Source: RGIG9115 sp045649825
GTDB lineage: Bacteria; Bacillota; Clostridia; UBA1381
Direction: 5' to 3'
Assembly (NCBI GenBank): GCA_045649825.1
Contig: JAZRQO010000026.1
Location: 1-64,000 of the forward strand
DNA length: 64,000 nucleotides
Shown here piece by piece: positions 17,408 to 25,486 of this stretch (the stretch's first letter is position 1; each line of letters opens with the position of its first letter). Below the pieces are notes generated by a model that was not told the DNA's origin, made no database searches, and saw only the letters and a program-made list of their open reading frames with translations. A program made the translations under genes and the position numbers.

Positions 17408-18349
17408 ATGAAAATTTCTATTCTCGATGCCGCCACTCTGGGCGATGATATGCATTTTGATATGATAACTTCTTTGGGGGAAACGGTTATTTACAAAACA
17501 ACCACACCCGAAGAAGTTACCGACCATATAGGTGATGCCGATGTGATTGTTATAAATAAAATTAAGCTGAATGAAACAAATCTCAGCCTGGTAAAAAATC
17601 TGAAGCTAATATGCATTGCTGCAACAGGCTATGACAATGTTGATACGGAATATTGTAAAAACAACGGAATAGCAGTTTGTAATGTGGTGGGATATTCTGC
17701 GTGGAGTGTATCACAGGTAACGATTGCAATGGCGTTGTCTCTTGCCTGTCATTTGCCTGAATACAGCAGATATACTGTATCTGGAGAGTATACAAAAAGC
17801 GGAGTGCAGAATAAACTTGAGCCTGTGTATTACGAGCTTTCTGGTAAAACATGGGGAATAATCGGTATGGGTAATATCGGCAGAAAGGTTGCCGATGCTG
17901 CAAAGGCTCTTGGATGCAGGGTTATTTATACCCGCCGCAGTGAAGACGAGAATTCATCCACTCTTGAAAAGATATTGAAAGAAAGCCATATTATATCCGT
18001 TCATACCCCCCTTACTCCTGAAACAGCAGGAATGATTGGTGAAAAAGAGCTTAATATGTGTGAGAATATGCCAATCCTCATAAATGTAGCAAGAGGAGCG
18101 GTTTTTGATGAAGCAGCAGTTTCTGAAGCTATAAAAGCAGGTAAAATATCAGGTCTTGGTGTGGATGTGTATTCAACAGAGCCATATCCCGAAAATCACC
18201 CCTATAACTCGGTAAAGCATATGCACAATGTAATTCTTACACCTCATATGGCGTGGGGAGCTTACGAATCAAGGGTAAGATGTATGACGGAGATTTCAGA
18301 AAACATAAAATCGTTTTATTCAGGTGGAAATAGAGGAAGAATAGTATGA
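17408..18349 (+). CDS. D-isomer-specific 2-hydroxyacid dehydrogenase
   Basis: NAD-dependent oxidoreductase of the D-2-hydroxyacid family. The Rossmann motif GMGNIGRKVADAAKALG lies near residue 155, the substrate Arg is in NVARGAVFDE, the conserved Glu in GVDVYSTEPYP, and the catalytic His in LTPHMAWGAYESR. Length of 313 aa is typical. Its stop overlaps the proB start (ATGA), so it is in one operon with proBA. The hydroxypyruvate/glycerate reductase subgroup is most similar in the motifs I can see; the exact substrate cannot be told. Confidence 0.88.
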   Translation: MKISILDAATLGDDMHFDMITSLGETVIYKTTTPEEVTDHIGDADVIVINKIKLNETNLSLVKNLKLICIAATGYDNVDTEYCKNNGIAVCNVVGYSAWSVSQVTIAMALSLACHLPEYSRYTVSGEYTKSGVQNKLEPVYYELSGKTWGIIGMGNIGRKVADAAKALGCRVIYTRRSEDENSSTLEKILKESHIISVHTPLTPETAGMIGEKELNMCENMPILINVARGAVFDEAAVSEAIKAGKISGLGVDVYSTEPYPENHPYNSVKHMHNVILTPHMAWGAYESRVRCMTEISENIKSFYSGGNRGRIV

Positions 18350-19164
18350 AAAACGTATACGACGAAATAAACAAAGCACAAAGAATAGTTGTAAAGGTGG
18401 GAACCTCAACTCTTACATACGAAACAGGAAAGCTTAATCTTAAGCTTATGGACAGACTTGCTATGGTTTTGTCAGACCTTCATAATCAGGGCAAGGAAAT
18501 CATCCTTGTTTCATCGGGTGCAATCGGTATTGCAGTAGGAAAGCTCGGTCTTTCCGAAAAACCTGCAGAAACTCGGTATAAGCAGGCGGTCGCTGCAGTG
18601 GGGCAGTGTGAGCTTATGTTCCTTTATGATAAGCTTTTTTCTGAATATAACAACACCGTGGCACAAATCCTTCTTACTAAGGATGATATAGCTATTCCAA
18701 GACGTAAAAGGAATACTCAAAACACCTTTAATGCACTTCTTGAGATGGGAATAATTCCTATTGTAAACGAAAACGATACCATTTCCGTTGAAGAAATCGA
18801 ATTCGGTGATAACGATACATTGTCTGCCATAGTTGCAGATTTTGTAGATGCAGACCTTCTTGTTCTTTTTTCTGATATTGACGGATTTTACGATTGCGAT
18901 CCTCATAAAAATAAGGATGCAAAGCTTATAAGCTGTGTAACCGATGTGGCATCTGTTCGTTCCCTTGCAGGTGGTGTCGGCTCAAACCGAGGAACAGGTG
19001 GTATGATAACAAAGCTTGACGCGGCAGAGATTGCAACTAATTCCGGAATAAATATGATAATTACAAATGGCGAAAATATCGACAGTCTTTACGATATTCT
19101 TGAAGGGAAGAGTGTGGGAACACTATTTGTATCACGTAACCACACAGAACAGGAGGAAATATGA
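18346..19164 (+). CDS. proB: Glutamate 5-kinase, form without PUA domain
   Basis: First step of proline synthesis: ATP-dependent phosphorylation of glutamate. The amino acid kinase fold is complete: VVKVGTSTLTYETG at the start, LVSSGAIGIAVGKL, NENDTISVEEIEFGDNDTLSA, and GTGGMITKLDAAEIA. At 272 aa it ends after the kinase domain and lacks the C-terminal PUA domain of the 367-aa E. coli enzyme; short forms are known. It overlaps both neighbours by 4 nt (ATGA), giving tight coupling. Confidence 0.95.
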   Translation: MKNVYDEINKAQRIVVKVGTSTLTYETGKLNLKLMDRLAMVLSDLHNQGKEIILVSSGAIGIAVGKLGLSEKPAETRYKQAVAAVGQCELMFLYDKLFSEYNNTVAQILLTKDDIAIPRRKRNTQNTFNALLEMGIIPIVNENDTISVEEIEFGDNDTLSAIVADFVDADLLVLFSDIDGFYDCDPHKNKDAKLISCVTDVASVRSLAGGVGSNRGTGGMITKLDAAEIATNSGINMIITNGENIDSLYDILEGKSVGTLFVSRNHTEQEEI

Positions 19165-20393
19165 CCTCACTTGAAATTATAGGCGAAAAAGCAAAAAAAG
19201 CAGCATATGCTCTTGAAGGTTGCACTTGTAAAAATAATGCTCTTATGGCGATTGCAGACGCCCTTGAGGCAAGAGCTGACGAAATACTTAGTGCAAACGC
19301 AACAGACCTTCAAAATGCAGAAAAAAACGGTGTTTCGGCACCTATGATAGACAGGCTTAAACTTGATAAAAATCGCATTTCGGCAATGGCAGACGGTGTG
19401 AGAAAGGTCGCAGACCTTGATGATCCCATAGGCGAAGTAAAGCGTATGTGGAAACGACCTAACGGGCTTGTAATCGGTGAAAAAAGAGTTCCTCTCGGAG
19501 TTGTTGCAATCATATACGAAGCACGCCCAAATGTAACTGCAGATGCGGCGGCACTTTGCCTTAAAACTTCAAACAGTGTTATTTTGCGAGGCGGCAAGGA
19601 GGCAATAAACTCTAATATTGCCATTATGAAAATAATGCAGGATGCGGCATATGGCACAGGTATACCTGAGGGAAGCCTTAATATAATAGAGGATACATCA
19701 CGTGAAACCGCCACATTGCTTATGCGTATGTCGCAGTATGTTGATGTACTTATCCCCAGAGGCGGCAAGGGGCTTATAAAAAGCGTGGTAGAAAACGCCA
19801 CAGTTCCCGTTATTGAAACTGCTGCAGGAAATTGCCACGTTTATATAGAAAAGACGGCAGACCTTGAGATGGCAAAGAATATTCTTATAAACGCCAAGGT
19901 TTCAAGACCGTCTGTTTGCAACGCCTGTGAAACTGTTCTGATAGATGAAGAGTTCGGGCATACAGATGAACTTATCAAGGCACTCCTTGACAATGATGTT
20001 GAAGTCCGTGTTTGTGAAAAGGCGGCAAAGGTCTACCCCGACCTTCCAAAGGCAACCGAGGACGATTGGTATGAGGAATACAACGACTATATAATTTCTC
20101 TTAAGATTGTGGAAAATTCAGACGAGGCGATTGCCCATATAAACTGTTACAACACAAAGCACTCAGAAGCTATTGTGACGAATGATTATGAAATCTCACA
20201 AAAGTTTTTAAACCGTGTTGATGCGGCAGCTGTTTACGTTAATGCTTCTACGAGGTTTACCGATGGCTTTGAATTCGGATTTGGGGCAGAAATCGGCATA
20301 AGTACACAAAAAATGCATGCAAGAGGTCCTATGGGCCTTGAAGCACTTACATCATCAAAATATATCATCTATGGAAGCGGACAAATTAGATAA
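19161..20393 (+). CDS. proA: Glutamate-5-semialdehyde dehydrogenase
   Basis: NADPH-dependent reduction of gamma-glutamyl phosphate, the second step of proline synthesis. Motifs are VPLGVVAIIYEARPNVTAD, LRGGKEAINSN and the catalytic cysteine region SRPSVCNACETVL; C-terminal GFGAEIGISTQKMHARGPMG is diagnostic. At 410 aa it is full length. The start overlaps proB by 4 nt, ATG 8 nt after AGGAGGA. A promoter for the next gene begins 10 nt past its stop. Confidence 0.96.
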   Translation: MTSLEIIGEKAKKAAYALEGCTCKNNALMAIADALEARADEILSANATDLQNAEKNGVSAPMIDRLKLDKNRISAMADGVRKVADLDDPIGEVKRMWKRPNGLVIGEKRVPLGVVAIIYEARPNVTADAAALCLKTSNSVILRGGKEAINSNIAIMKIMQDAAYGTGIPEGSLNIIEDTSRETATLLMRMSQYVDVLIPRGGKGLIKSVVENATVPVIETAAGNCHVYIEKTADLEMAKNILINAKVSRPSVCNACETVLIDEEFGHTDELIKALLDNDVEVRVCEKAAKVYPDLPKATEDDWYEEYNDYIISLKIVENSDEAIAHINCYNTKHSEAIVTNDYEISQKFLNRVDAAAVYVNASTRFTDGFEFGFGAEIGISTQKMHARGPMGLEALTSSKYIIYGSGQIR

Positions 20394-20402
20394 CAAAAAA
20401 CA

Positions 20403-20431
20403 TTGACAAAAATCCTCTTTTGTGTTAAAAT
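20403..20431 (+). promoter_or_regulatory. Strong promoter downstream of proA
   Basis: TTGACA (20403-20408), exactly 17 bp, TAAAAT (20426-20431). The -35 begins with TTG and could be mistaken for an upstream start codon of the next gene. The predicted transcript start (about 20438) falls inside the GGAAAGGA ribosome-binding site, so the message would have almost no leader. Confidence 0.75.
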
Positions 20432-20450
20432 AGGAAAGGATGTGTGTTTT

Positions 20451-20888
20451 ATGGCTTTTGAATTGGCTTTAACGAAAGACAGGGCATATGAATTGCTGGA
20501 GCTTACTGTAGCAAACGGGGCAAGGCCTGTAATAATAATCCAGGACCCTGACGGAACTGCAGATGAGCTTCTTATAGACCTTATATTCTCTGGCAGAAAA
20601 GATACGGCTGTTTTTGAATATAATGAATTTATTATGAATGAAGCGTTTGATATTGAAAAAATCAATCGTTTGACTGAACGTTGCTTTGTTATTATTAAAG
20701 ATGTAAAATCTCTCCATGGTAAATCTGCCACATCAAAAATCCTTGCTGATTTTGTGAAAAGAATGGCAGACGAAAGTACAGCTGTTATTTTCACGGGTGA
20801 GACGGCAGTGTACGATATGGATGAGTTTATAGAGCTTTCAAGAGAATACATACATTACATTATCACTCTTGACAGCGAAAAGGAGTAA
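20451..20888 (+). CDS. Unrecognised 145-aa protein
   Basis: I do not recognise this gene. The soluble protein alternates strands and helices (ARPVIIIQDPDG, ERCFVIIKDVKSLHGKSA, STAVIFTGETAVYDM, IHYIITLDSEKE), suggesting an alpha/beta fold resembling the core of a P-loop ATPase without a canonical Walker A. Start is ATG at the promoter-proximal end, 10 nt after GGAAAGGA; the in-frame TTG 16 codons upstream is the promoter -35. It is followed at 12 nt by a membrane-anchored gene, and the two probably form a unit. Confidence 0.7.
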   Translation: MAFELALTKDRAYELLELTVANGARPVIIIQDPDGTADELLIDLIFSGRKDTAVFEYNEFIMNEAFDIEKINRLTERCFVIIKDVKSLHGKSATSKILADFVKRMADESTAVIFTGETAVYDMDEFIELSREYIHYIITLDSEKE

Positions 20889-20900
20889 AGGGTTAATATT

Positions 20901-21755
20901 ATGGATAAGAAAATCAGATTAACACTTATAATAAGCACCGTTGTGGTATTTCTTGTAAGTGCATTTGTATATGTAAAGCAGCATAACGAGCTGAAGGTTA
21001 AATATGATGCGGCTGTTGCAGCGGCTGAAGCGGGAGACTATGTAACCGCCCGTGAAAGAATATCGCTTATTGGAGAATACAAAAACTCTGAAACGCTCCT
21101 TGAGGAATATACAAATGAAATTGAATATCAGATGGCGTTTGATTTTATCAATGAAAAAAAGTATGATGATGCACTTGCCATTCTTGAACGCCTGAACTCT
21201 CAAAGCTCAGGATATAAAGAATCAGGGGATTTACAGGATTCTGTGGAATATGCCCGTGCAATGTATCTTGCACAGAACGGACAGCTCAATGCGGCATATG
21301 AGGGTTATAAGCGTTTGCCGACTTCATACCTGGACGTGCCTGAGCGTATTGCAGAAATCAGCCGTGCTATTACTTTTGTGGATAAATGGTTCTGTAAGGA
21401 GCATGCAATCGATCTTGAAATTACGGCTACAGTCAGCCCTGAAAATATTACATATCTCCGTGCCGAAATGAAAGACCGTAACGGTTTCTTGCTTGGTACA
21501 GAGGATAATAAGTTAACAGGTGAAGGTCTTGTTCTTATGGAAGACAGATTCGTGTGGAATTTGCTCGGCGACCAAACGAGATTTGCAGTTATTATGGAAG
21601 ATAATAAGCTTAAAATAGCAAAGCAGCCTGTTGTTGATAACAATTACATTGTTACCTTTGTAAGAAAGCTCAGCACTTATAATCCTATCGACGGAGATAT
21701 TAACGCAGCAATCAACCGTGATATTGACGGCGGACTTGCAAAGAAGAAAAAGTGA
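20901..21755 (+). CDS. Unrecognised membrane-anchored protein with TPR-like repeats
   Basis: A 284-aa protein with a short positive start (MDKKIR), one membrane segment at about residues 7-24 (LTLIISTVVVFLVSAFVY), then helical repeats resembling tetratricopeptide units (DAAVAAAEAGDYVTARERI; FINEKKYDDALAILERL; YLAQNGQLNAAYEGYKRLP), and a beta-rich C-terminal domain (about 175-265). The bulk is predicted outside the membrane. It is 12 nt after the preceding unknown gene and 27 nt before ricT. No function is assigned. Confidence 0.75.
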   Translation: MDKKIRLTLIISTVVVFLVSAFVYVKQHNELKVKYDAAVAAAEAGDYVTARERISLIGEYKNSETLLEEYTNEIEYQMAFDFINEKKYDDALAILERLNSQSSGYKESGDLQDSVEYARAMYLAQNGQLNAAYEGYKRLPTSYLDVPERIAEISRAITFVDKWFCKEHAIDLEITATVSPENITYLRAEMKDRNGFLLGTEDNKLTGEGLVLMEDRFVWNLLGDQTRFAVIMEDNKLKIAKQPVVDNNYIVTFVRKLSTYNPIDGDINAAINRDIDGGLAKKKK

Positions 21756-21782
21756 TTTCTGAAGGGAGAAAACGGTTCTTTA

Positions 21783-22652
21783 ATGAAGAAAATTGTAGGC
21801 GTAAGATTTAAGCCTGTAGGCAAGATTTACTATTTTAACCCTGCCGGCCTTGAAATAAATGAAAATGATAAGGTTATTGTTGAAACTGCCAGGGGTATTG
21901 AATTTGCAGAGGTTGTTCTTGTAAAGGAAATAAACGACGGCGAGTTTGAAAAGCCCCTTAAAGATATAGTCCGCATTGCTACCTCAAAGGACGAAGAAGT
22001 AAATGCGGAAAACAGAAAAAAAGAAAAAGACGCATTTAAAGTCTGTGAAGAGAAAATACAGAAGCACGGTCTTGAAATGAAGCTTGTGGATGCAGAGTAT
22101 ACCTTCGACGGAAGTAAGCTTTTGTTTTACTTTACTGCCGAGGGTAGAATAGATTTCAGAGAGCTTGTAAAAGACCTTGCAACTATTTTCCGTACCCGTA
22201 TAGAACTCAGACAAATCGGTGTGAGGGATGAAGCCAAAACGGTTGGAAGTATCGGTGTTTGCGGCAGAAATATCTGCTGTTCACAATTTATGGGTGAGTT
22301 TGCTCCTGTTTCTATTAAAATGGCTAAAGAGCAGGGATTATCACTTAACCCCACCAAGATTTCAGGGGCGTGTGGAAGGCTTATGTGCTGCCTTAACTAT
22401 GAGCAGGAAGGCTATGAATATATGCTAAAAAAGCTTCCCAGAATGGGTGCTACTGTTAAGACGCCGTCGGGTGACGGAAAGGTAGAGAGCATCAGCGTTC
22501 TTAAGAATAAGGTTTATGTAAGGATTGAAAACTCTTCTGACCAGTCTTTGCATGAGTTTTCGGGTGATGAGGTAAAAACTCTCAAAAACGGTCGAAAAAA
22601 TGACGAAATTGATGAATTTGATGAAGAAATTTTTAAATCACTTGAAGAATAA
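21783..22652 (+). CDS. ricT: PSP1-domain protein RicT (YaaT)
   Basis: Subunit of the RicAFT complex, which in Bacillus carries Fe-S clusters and adjusts RNase Y processing, affecting sporulation, biofilm and competence. The PSP1 core is clear: VGVRFKPVGKIYYFNP at the start, and the cysteine sets GVCGRNICCSQF and SGACGRLMCCLNYE (about residues 158-212) that bind the cluster. Length of 289 aa is standard. In many Firmicutes it lies beside holB; here the upstream pair of unknown genes takes that place. Confidence 0.92.
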   Translation: MKKIVGVRFKPVGKIYYFNPAGLEINENDKVIVETARGIEFAEVVLVKEINDGEFEKPLKDIVRIATSKDEEVNAENRKKEKDAFKVCEEKIQKHGLEMKLVDAEYTFDGSKLLFYFTAEGRIDFRELVKDLATIFRTRIELRQIGVRDEAKTVGSIGVCGRNICCSQFMGEFAPVSIKMAKEQGLSLNPTKISGACGRLMCCLNYEQEGYEYMLKKLPRMGATVKTPSGDGKVESISVLKNKVYVRIENSSDQSLHEFSGDEVKTLKNGRKNDEIDEFDEEIFKSLEE

Positions 22653-22670
22653 AAACTTTTGTGATACAAT
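22642..22670 (+). promoter_or_regulatory. Ferredoxin gene promoter
   Basis: TTGAAG (22642-22647)-N17-TACAAT (22665-22670), overlapping the end of ricT. The leader of about 90 nt contains a TTTTCTGC-AGCA-GCAGAAAG hairpin without a U-run, probably an mRNA stabiliser. Confidence 0.55.
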
Positions 22671-22766
22671 ATTTAAGTAGACAAGGATCTTCATATATAT
22701 GATTTTTGCCGAAAGACTTTTCTGCAGCAGCAGAAAGGCTTACAATATAAAGGGAGGTGTTTTCAA

Positions 22767-22937
22767 ATGGCATTTAAGATTACTGATGAATGCATCAACT
22801 GTGGTGCTTGTGCTTCAGAATGTCCCGTAAGCTGCATCAGCGAAGGTGATGACAAGTACGTTATCGATGCAGATACATGTATCGACTGCGGCAACTGTGC
22901 AAACGTTTGTCCCGTAGGTGCTCCTGTTGAAGGCTAA
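22767..22937 (+). CDS. 2[4Fe-4S] ferredoxin
   Basis: Clostridial-type electron carrier of 56 aa. Two cluster-binding sets are complete: Cys9-x2-Cys12-x2-Cys15-x3-Cys19 (first followed by Pro) and Cys38-x2-Cys41-x2-Cys44-x3-Cys48. An extra Cys23 sits after the first set. It is a low-potential one-electron carrier for enzymes such as pyruvate:ferredoxin oxidoreductase and hydrogenase. ATG follows GGGAGGTG. It is monocistronic, with its own promoter and a strong terminator whose exact copy also follows the neighbouring Fic gene. Confidence 0.95.
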   Translation: MAFKITDECINCGACASECPVSCISEGDDKYVIDADTCIDCGNCANVCPVGAPVEG

Positions 22938-22944
22938 TAATTAA

Positions 22945-22984
22945 ATAAAAAAGCTGAACGAGATTTTTCGTTCAGCTTTTTTTT
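22945..22984 (+). terminator. Ferredoxin terminator (copy 1 of a 38-bp repeat)
   Basis: An 11-bp perfect stem (AAGCTGAACGA / TCGTTCAGCTT, 6-nt loop) followed by eight T. The 38 bases 22945-22982 are identical to 24193-24230. Confidence 0.95.
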
Positions 22985-23015
22985 GAAAGTATATAAAAAA
23001 GCAAAATAATAGCTA

Positions 23016-23044
23016 TTGATTTTTTAGTAAATTTGTGGTAAAAT
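23016..23044 (+). promoter_or_regulatory. Fic gene promoter
   Basis: TTGATT (23016-23021)-N17-TAAAAT (23039-23044). The context AGCTATTGATTTTTT and TAAAATAGA repeats one of the pfkA promoters at the same spacing. It gives the Fic gene independent expression. Confidence 0.65.
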
Positions 23045-23092
23045 AGATTTAACAAAGTTGAAGTCGGCCAAATTGTGCAGAGAGGCAAAAAT

Positions 23093-24196
23093 ATGAATCG
23101 AGATCCTTTTAAAGAGTATATCAGGCAAACAGAACCAAATAAAAGATACAAGGGATATGCGTGGAGTACAGCAATAGGTTTGCAGGCGGTTGATGGATTG
23201 CAACCGTCAGAACATCTGGTTCAGACTGCTATAGAAAATATAGAGGGAAATATATCTATGGCAGATGCCGAGAAAAGAATAGAAAGCTATTATGCAGCAA
23301 ATCCCCAAAAAACATATGAAGACAGAACGGAGGAAGCCGATAAGGTTTCTGTTCGTATTGCATCTATTTTATCTGAAAAATCCTTTTCCTTTTCTCCTAG
23401 TGAATATATAGGAATCCATAAAAAATTATTTATCGGAATTTACAAACATGCAGGTAAGATAAGGGATTATAATATCACAAAAAAAGAATGGGTTCTCGAT
23501 GGTAAAACGGTTTTGTACGGAAATGCGTCAGAGCTTCGGGAAACATTAGAATATGATTTTGCTTTAGAAAAGAAATTCAGCTATAAAGGACTTTCAACGG
23601 ATGACATTATTCATCACTTGGCATATTTTATTTCAAGATTATGGCAGATTCATATTTTCGGAGAGGGAAACACAAGAACTACTGCAGTGTTTTTTATCAA
23701 ATATCTTAGATCATTAGGATATGAAGCAACTAATGATATTTTTGCTGAGAATGCCTGGTATTTCAGAAATGCACTGGTCAGGGCGAATTATACTAATTTA
23801 AAAGATAATATTTATGAAACAACAGAGTATTTGGAAGCCTTTATTCGTAATCTTCTTCTGAATGAGAATAATGAATTAAAAAATCGTTATTTGCATGTAA
23901 ATAATCTTTTTGAAGCAAAAAAAGTGGCTATTGATTGTAAAAATATAGCTATTGAAAAGGATAATGTAGCTATTGATACGCGAATGGCTCAAATAAAGTT
24001 AAATATTCAAACAAAGACTAATATTAAGAAATTGTATGATGTGGTTGGTACTGAAAAAGTTTTCGGAAGAAATGATGTTGCAAAAATATGCGATATTGCG
24101 TATTCAACAGCAGGCGGACTGATTTCAAAAATGCGAAATAATAACCTCATTGATGAAGTGAAAGGGTATGGCAAAGGAAAATACCATTTTGTATAA
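23093..24196 (+). CDS. Fic family protein (probable AMPylase)
   Basis: Fic-domain enzyme that probably transfers AMP from ATP to a hydroxyl of a target protein. The active-site loop HIFGEGNTRT is near residues 187-196 (His catalytic; the E-G-N-T-R variant is common in this subfamily). An N-terminal helix contains IENIEGN (about 49-55), placed like the inhibitory (S/T)xxxE(G/N) helix but with Ile where Ser/Thr is expected. The C-terminal part has three heptad-like units (VAIDCKN, IAIEKDN, VAIDTRM) and a winged-helix-like end. ATG follows AGAGG by 7 nt; the frame extends upstream to a GTG. The gene is more AT-rich than its neighbours and flanked by duplicate terminators, suggesting acquisition. 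Confidence 0.85.
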   Translation: MNRDPFKEYIRQTEPNKRYKGYAWSTAIGLQAVDGLQPSEHLVQTAIENIEGNISMADAEKRIESYYAANPQKTYEDRTEEADKVSVRIASILSEKSFSFSPSEYIGIHKKLFIGIYKHAGKIRDYNITKKEWVLDGKTVLYGNASELRETLEYDFALEKKFSYKGLSTDDIIHHLAYFISRLWQIHIFGEGNTRTTAVFFIKYLRSLGYEATNDIFAENAWYFRNALVRANYTNLKDNIYETTEYLEAFIRNLLLNENNELKNRYLHVNNLFEAKKVAIDCKNIAIEKDNVAIDTRMAQIKLNIQTKTNIKKLYDVVGTEKVFGRNDVAKICDIAYSTAGGLISKMRNNNLIDEVKGYGKGKYHFV

Positions 24197-24230
24197 AAAA
24201 GCTGAACGAGATTTTTCGTTCAGCTTTTTT
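24193..24230. terminator. Fic terminator (copy 2 of the 38-bp repeat), bidirectional
   Basis: Exact copy of 22945-22982; the stem starts right after the Fic stop. The A-run on the 5' side gives a T-run on the minus strand, so it can also end the convergent oxidoreductase transcript. Confidence 0.95.
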
Positions 24231-24274
24231 GATTTCCTGTATTCTGAAGGTGACATTCCTGGTTTTTTTAATAC

Positions 24275-25438
24275 TTAAATTTCGGGGATTTCAACTTCTA
24301 CTTCACGGCCTGCCTTAGCTGATTTTATAATGTGGTCTATAATAGCCTGGTTGTAGAGTATTTCACTTGTGGGAACAGGAGCTTTTCCCCCTGAGTGAAT
24401 TGCATCAAGGAATGATCTGAGTTTAACCTCGAAGCATTTTACATTGCTCTTAATCTGGGGGATAACAGTTTTGATAGGTTCTCCTGCCATATCGTGATAA
24501 ATGGTAAGGTCGCCGCCAACTGTTCCGTTCCAGCATTCGGTTGAAGGAATTCTGAGGCTTCCCTTTGTACCCATAATGATTGTATCACCGGGAGTATCAA
24601 GGTGCATTGCCCATGCAATTCTGAAATCAAGAATAATTCCTCCTTCAAGTCTTATAAATGCAGCAGCAAAGTCTTCAACACCGAATACGTCTGCATATTC
24701 CTGCTTTCCCTTCTTTGTGTAGCCCACATAGTTTTTATTCTTTCCGAAGAAGTCAGATGTATAGCCTGTTACTGTGAGGGGCTTGGGATAGCCGATTGCA
24801 TTGAGGACCATATCAAGCGAATAGCATCCGATATCTCCCATAGCGCCGATAACGCCTGTTTCGGGATCAATAAATGTTGTGCCGAATGGGAAGGGGATAC
24901 CTGTTCTTCTTCCGCCGCCTGTTTGAATATAGTAGATGTCACCAAGCTCTCCTGACTGAACAATCTGCCTAACAAGCTTCATGTTGGGGTCGAATCTGGG
25001 CTGGAAGCCGACTGATACGATTTTACCGCTTGCTTTTTCAGCCTTCATAATTGCAACAGCTTCTTCTGTTGTAACACACATGGGCTTTTCGAGCATAACG
25101 TGTATTCCGTGTTCAAGAGCGTAAATTGTACACTCAGCGTGTGTTTTGTTGTATGTACATACACATACAGCGTCAAGCTCTTCGTTGTCAATCATTGACT
25201 TGTGGTCGGGGTAGCAACGAGCGTTTTCTACCTCGAACTGCTTGAAGAAAGCTTCCGCTTTGCCGGGAACGAGGTCAGCGCCTGCTACGATTTCTACGTC
25301 GTCAAAATTTTTAAGACTTGTAACGTGAGATTCTGCAATCCAGCCTGTTCCAATAATTCCGACTTTGAGCTTTTTGCTTCTGTCAACATATTCTTCATCT
25401 GCTGACAGGTCCTTGAATTTGTCAAGATCGTTTGCCAT
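24275..25438 (-). CDS. Gfo/Idh/MocA family NAD(P)-dependent oxidoreductase
   Basis: Sugar or cyclitol dehydrogenase-like enzyme. The N-terminal Rossmann motif KVGIIGTGWIAESHV lies near residue 29, the conserved EKPMCVT lysine-proline motif near residue 115, and a C-terminal substrate domain follows (GAMGDIGCYSLDMVLNAIGYP with the usual His replaced in this subgroup). Length is 387 aa. The chosen ATG is 9 nt after AAGGAG; the open frame extends 19 codons further upstream without a site. It stands alone behind a good promoter overlapped by an inverted repeat, implying local substrate-responsive control. The substrate cannot be told. Confidence 0.88.
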   Translation of the reverse strand: MANDLDKFKDLSADEEYVDRSKKLKVGIIGTGWIAESHVTSLKNFDDVEIVAGADLVPGKAEAFFKQFEVENARCYPDHKSMIDNEELDAVCVCTYNKTHAECTIYALEHGIHVMLEKPMCVTTEEAVAIMKAEKASGKIVSVGFQPRFDPNMKLVRQIVQSGELGDIYYIQTGGGRRTGIPFPFGTTFIDPETGVIGAMGDIGCYSLDMVLNAIGYPKPLTVTGYTSDFFGKNKNYVGYTKKGKQEYADVFGVEDFAAAFIRLEGGIILDFRIAWAMHLDTPGDTIIMGTKGSLRIPSTECWNGTVGGDLTIYHDMAGEPIKTVIPQIKSNVKCFEVKLRSFLDAIHSGGKAPVPTSEILYNQAIIDHIIKSAKAGREVEVEIPEI

Positions 25439-25486
25439 AATATTAGTCTCCTTACAACTTATATTGTAACTATAACACACACCTAA

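Noticed and set aside
19310..19801. 163-aa minus-strand frame inside proA
   Set aside because: Antisense shadow; proA is complete with all motifs.
20403..20450. TTG start 16 codons upstream of the 145-aa protein
   Set aside because: It is the -35 of a TTGACA-N17-TAAAAT promoter and lacks a ribosome-binding site.
20369..20851. 160-aa minus-strand frame opposite the unknown 145-aa gene
   Set aside because: No promoter or ribosome-binding site on that strand; the plus strand has both.
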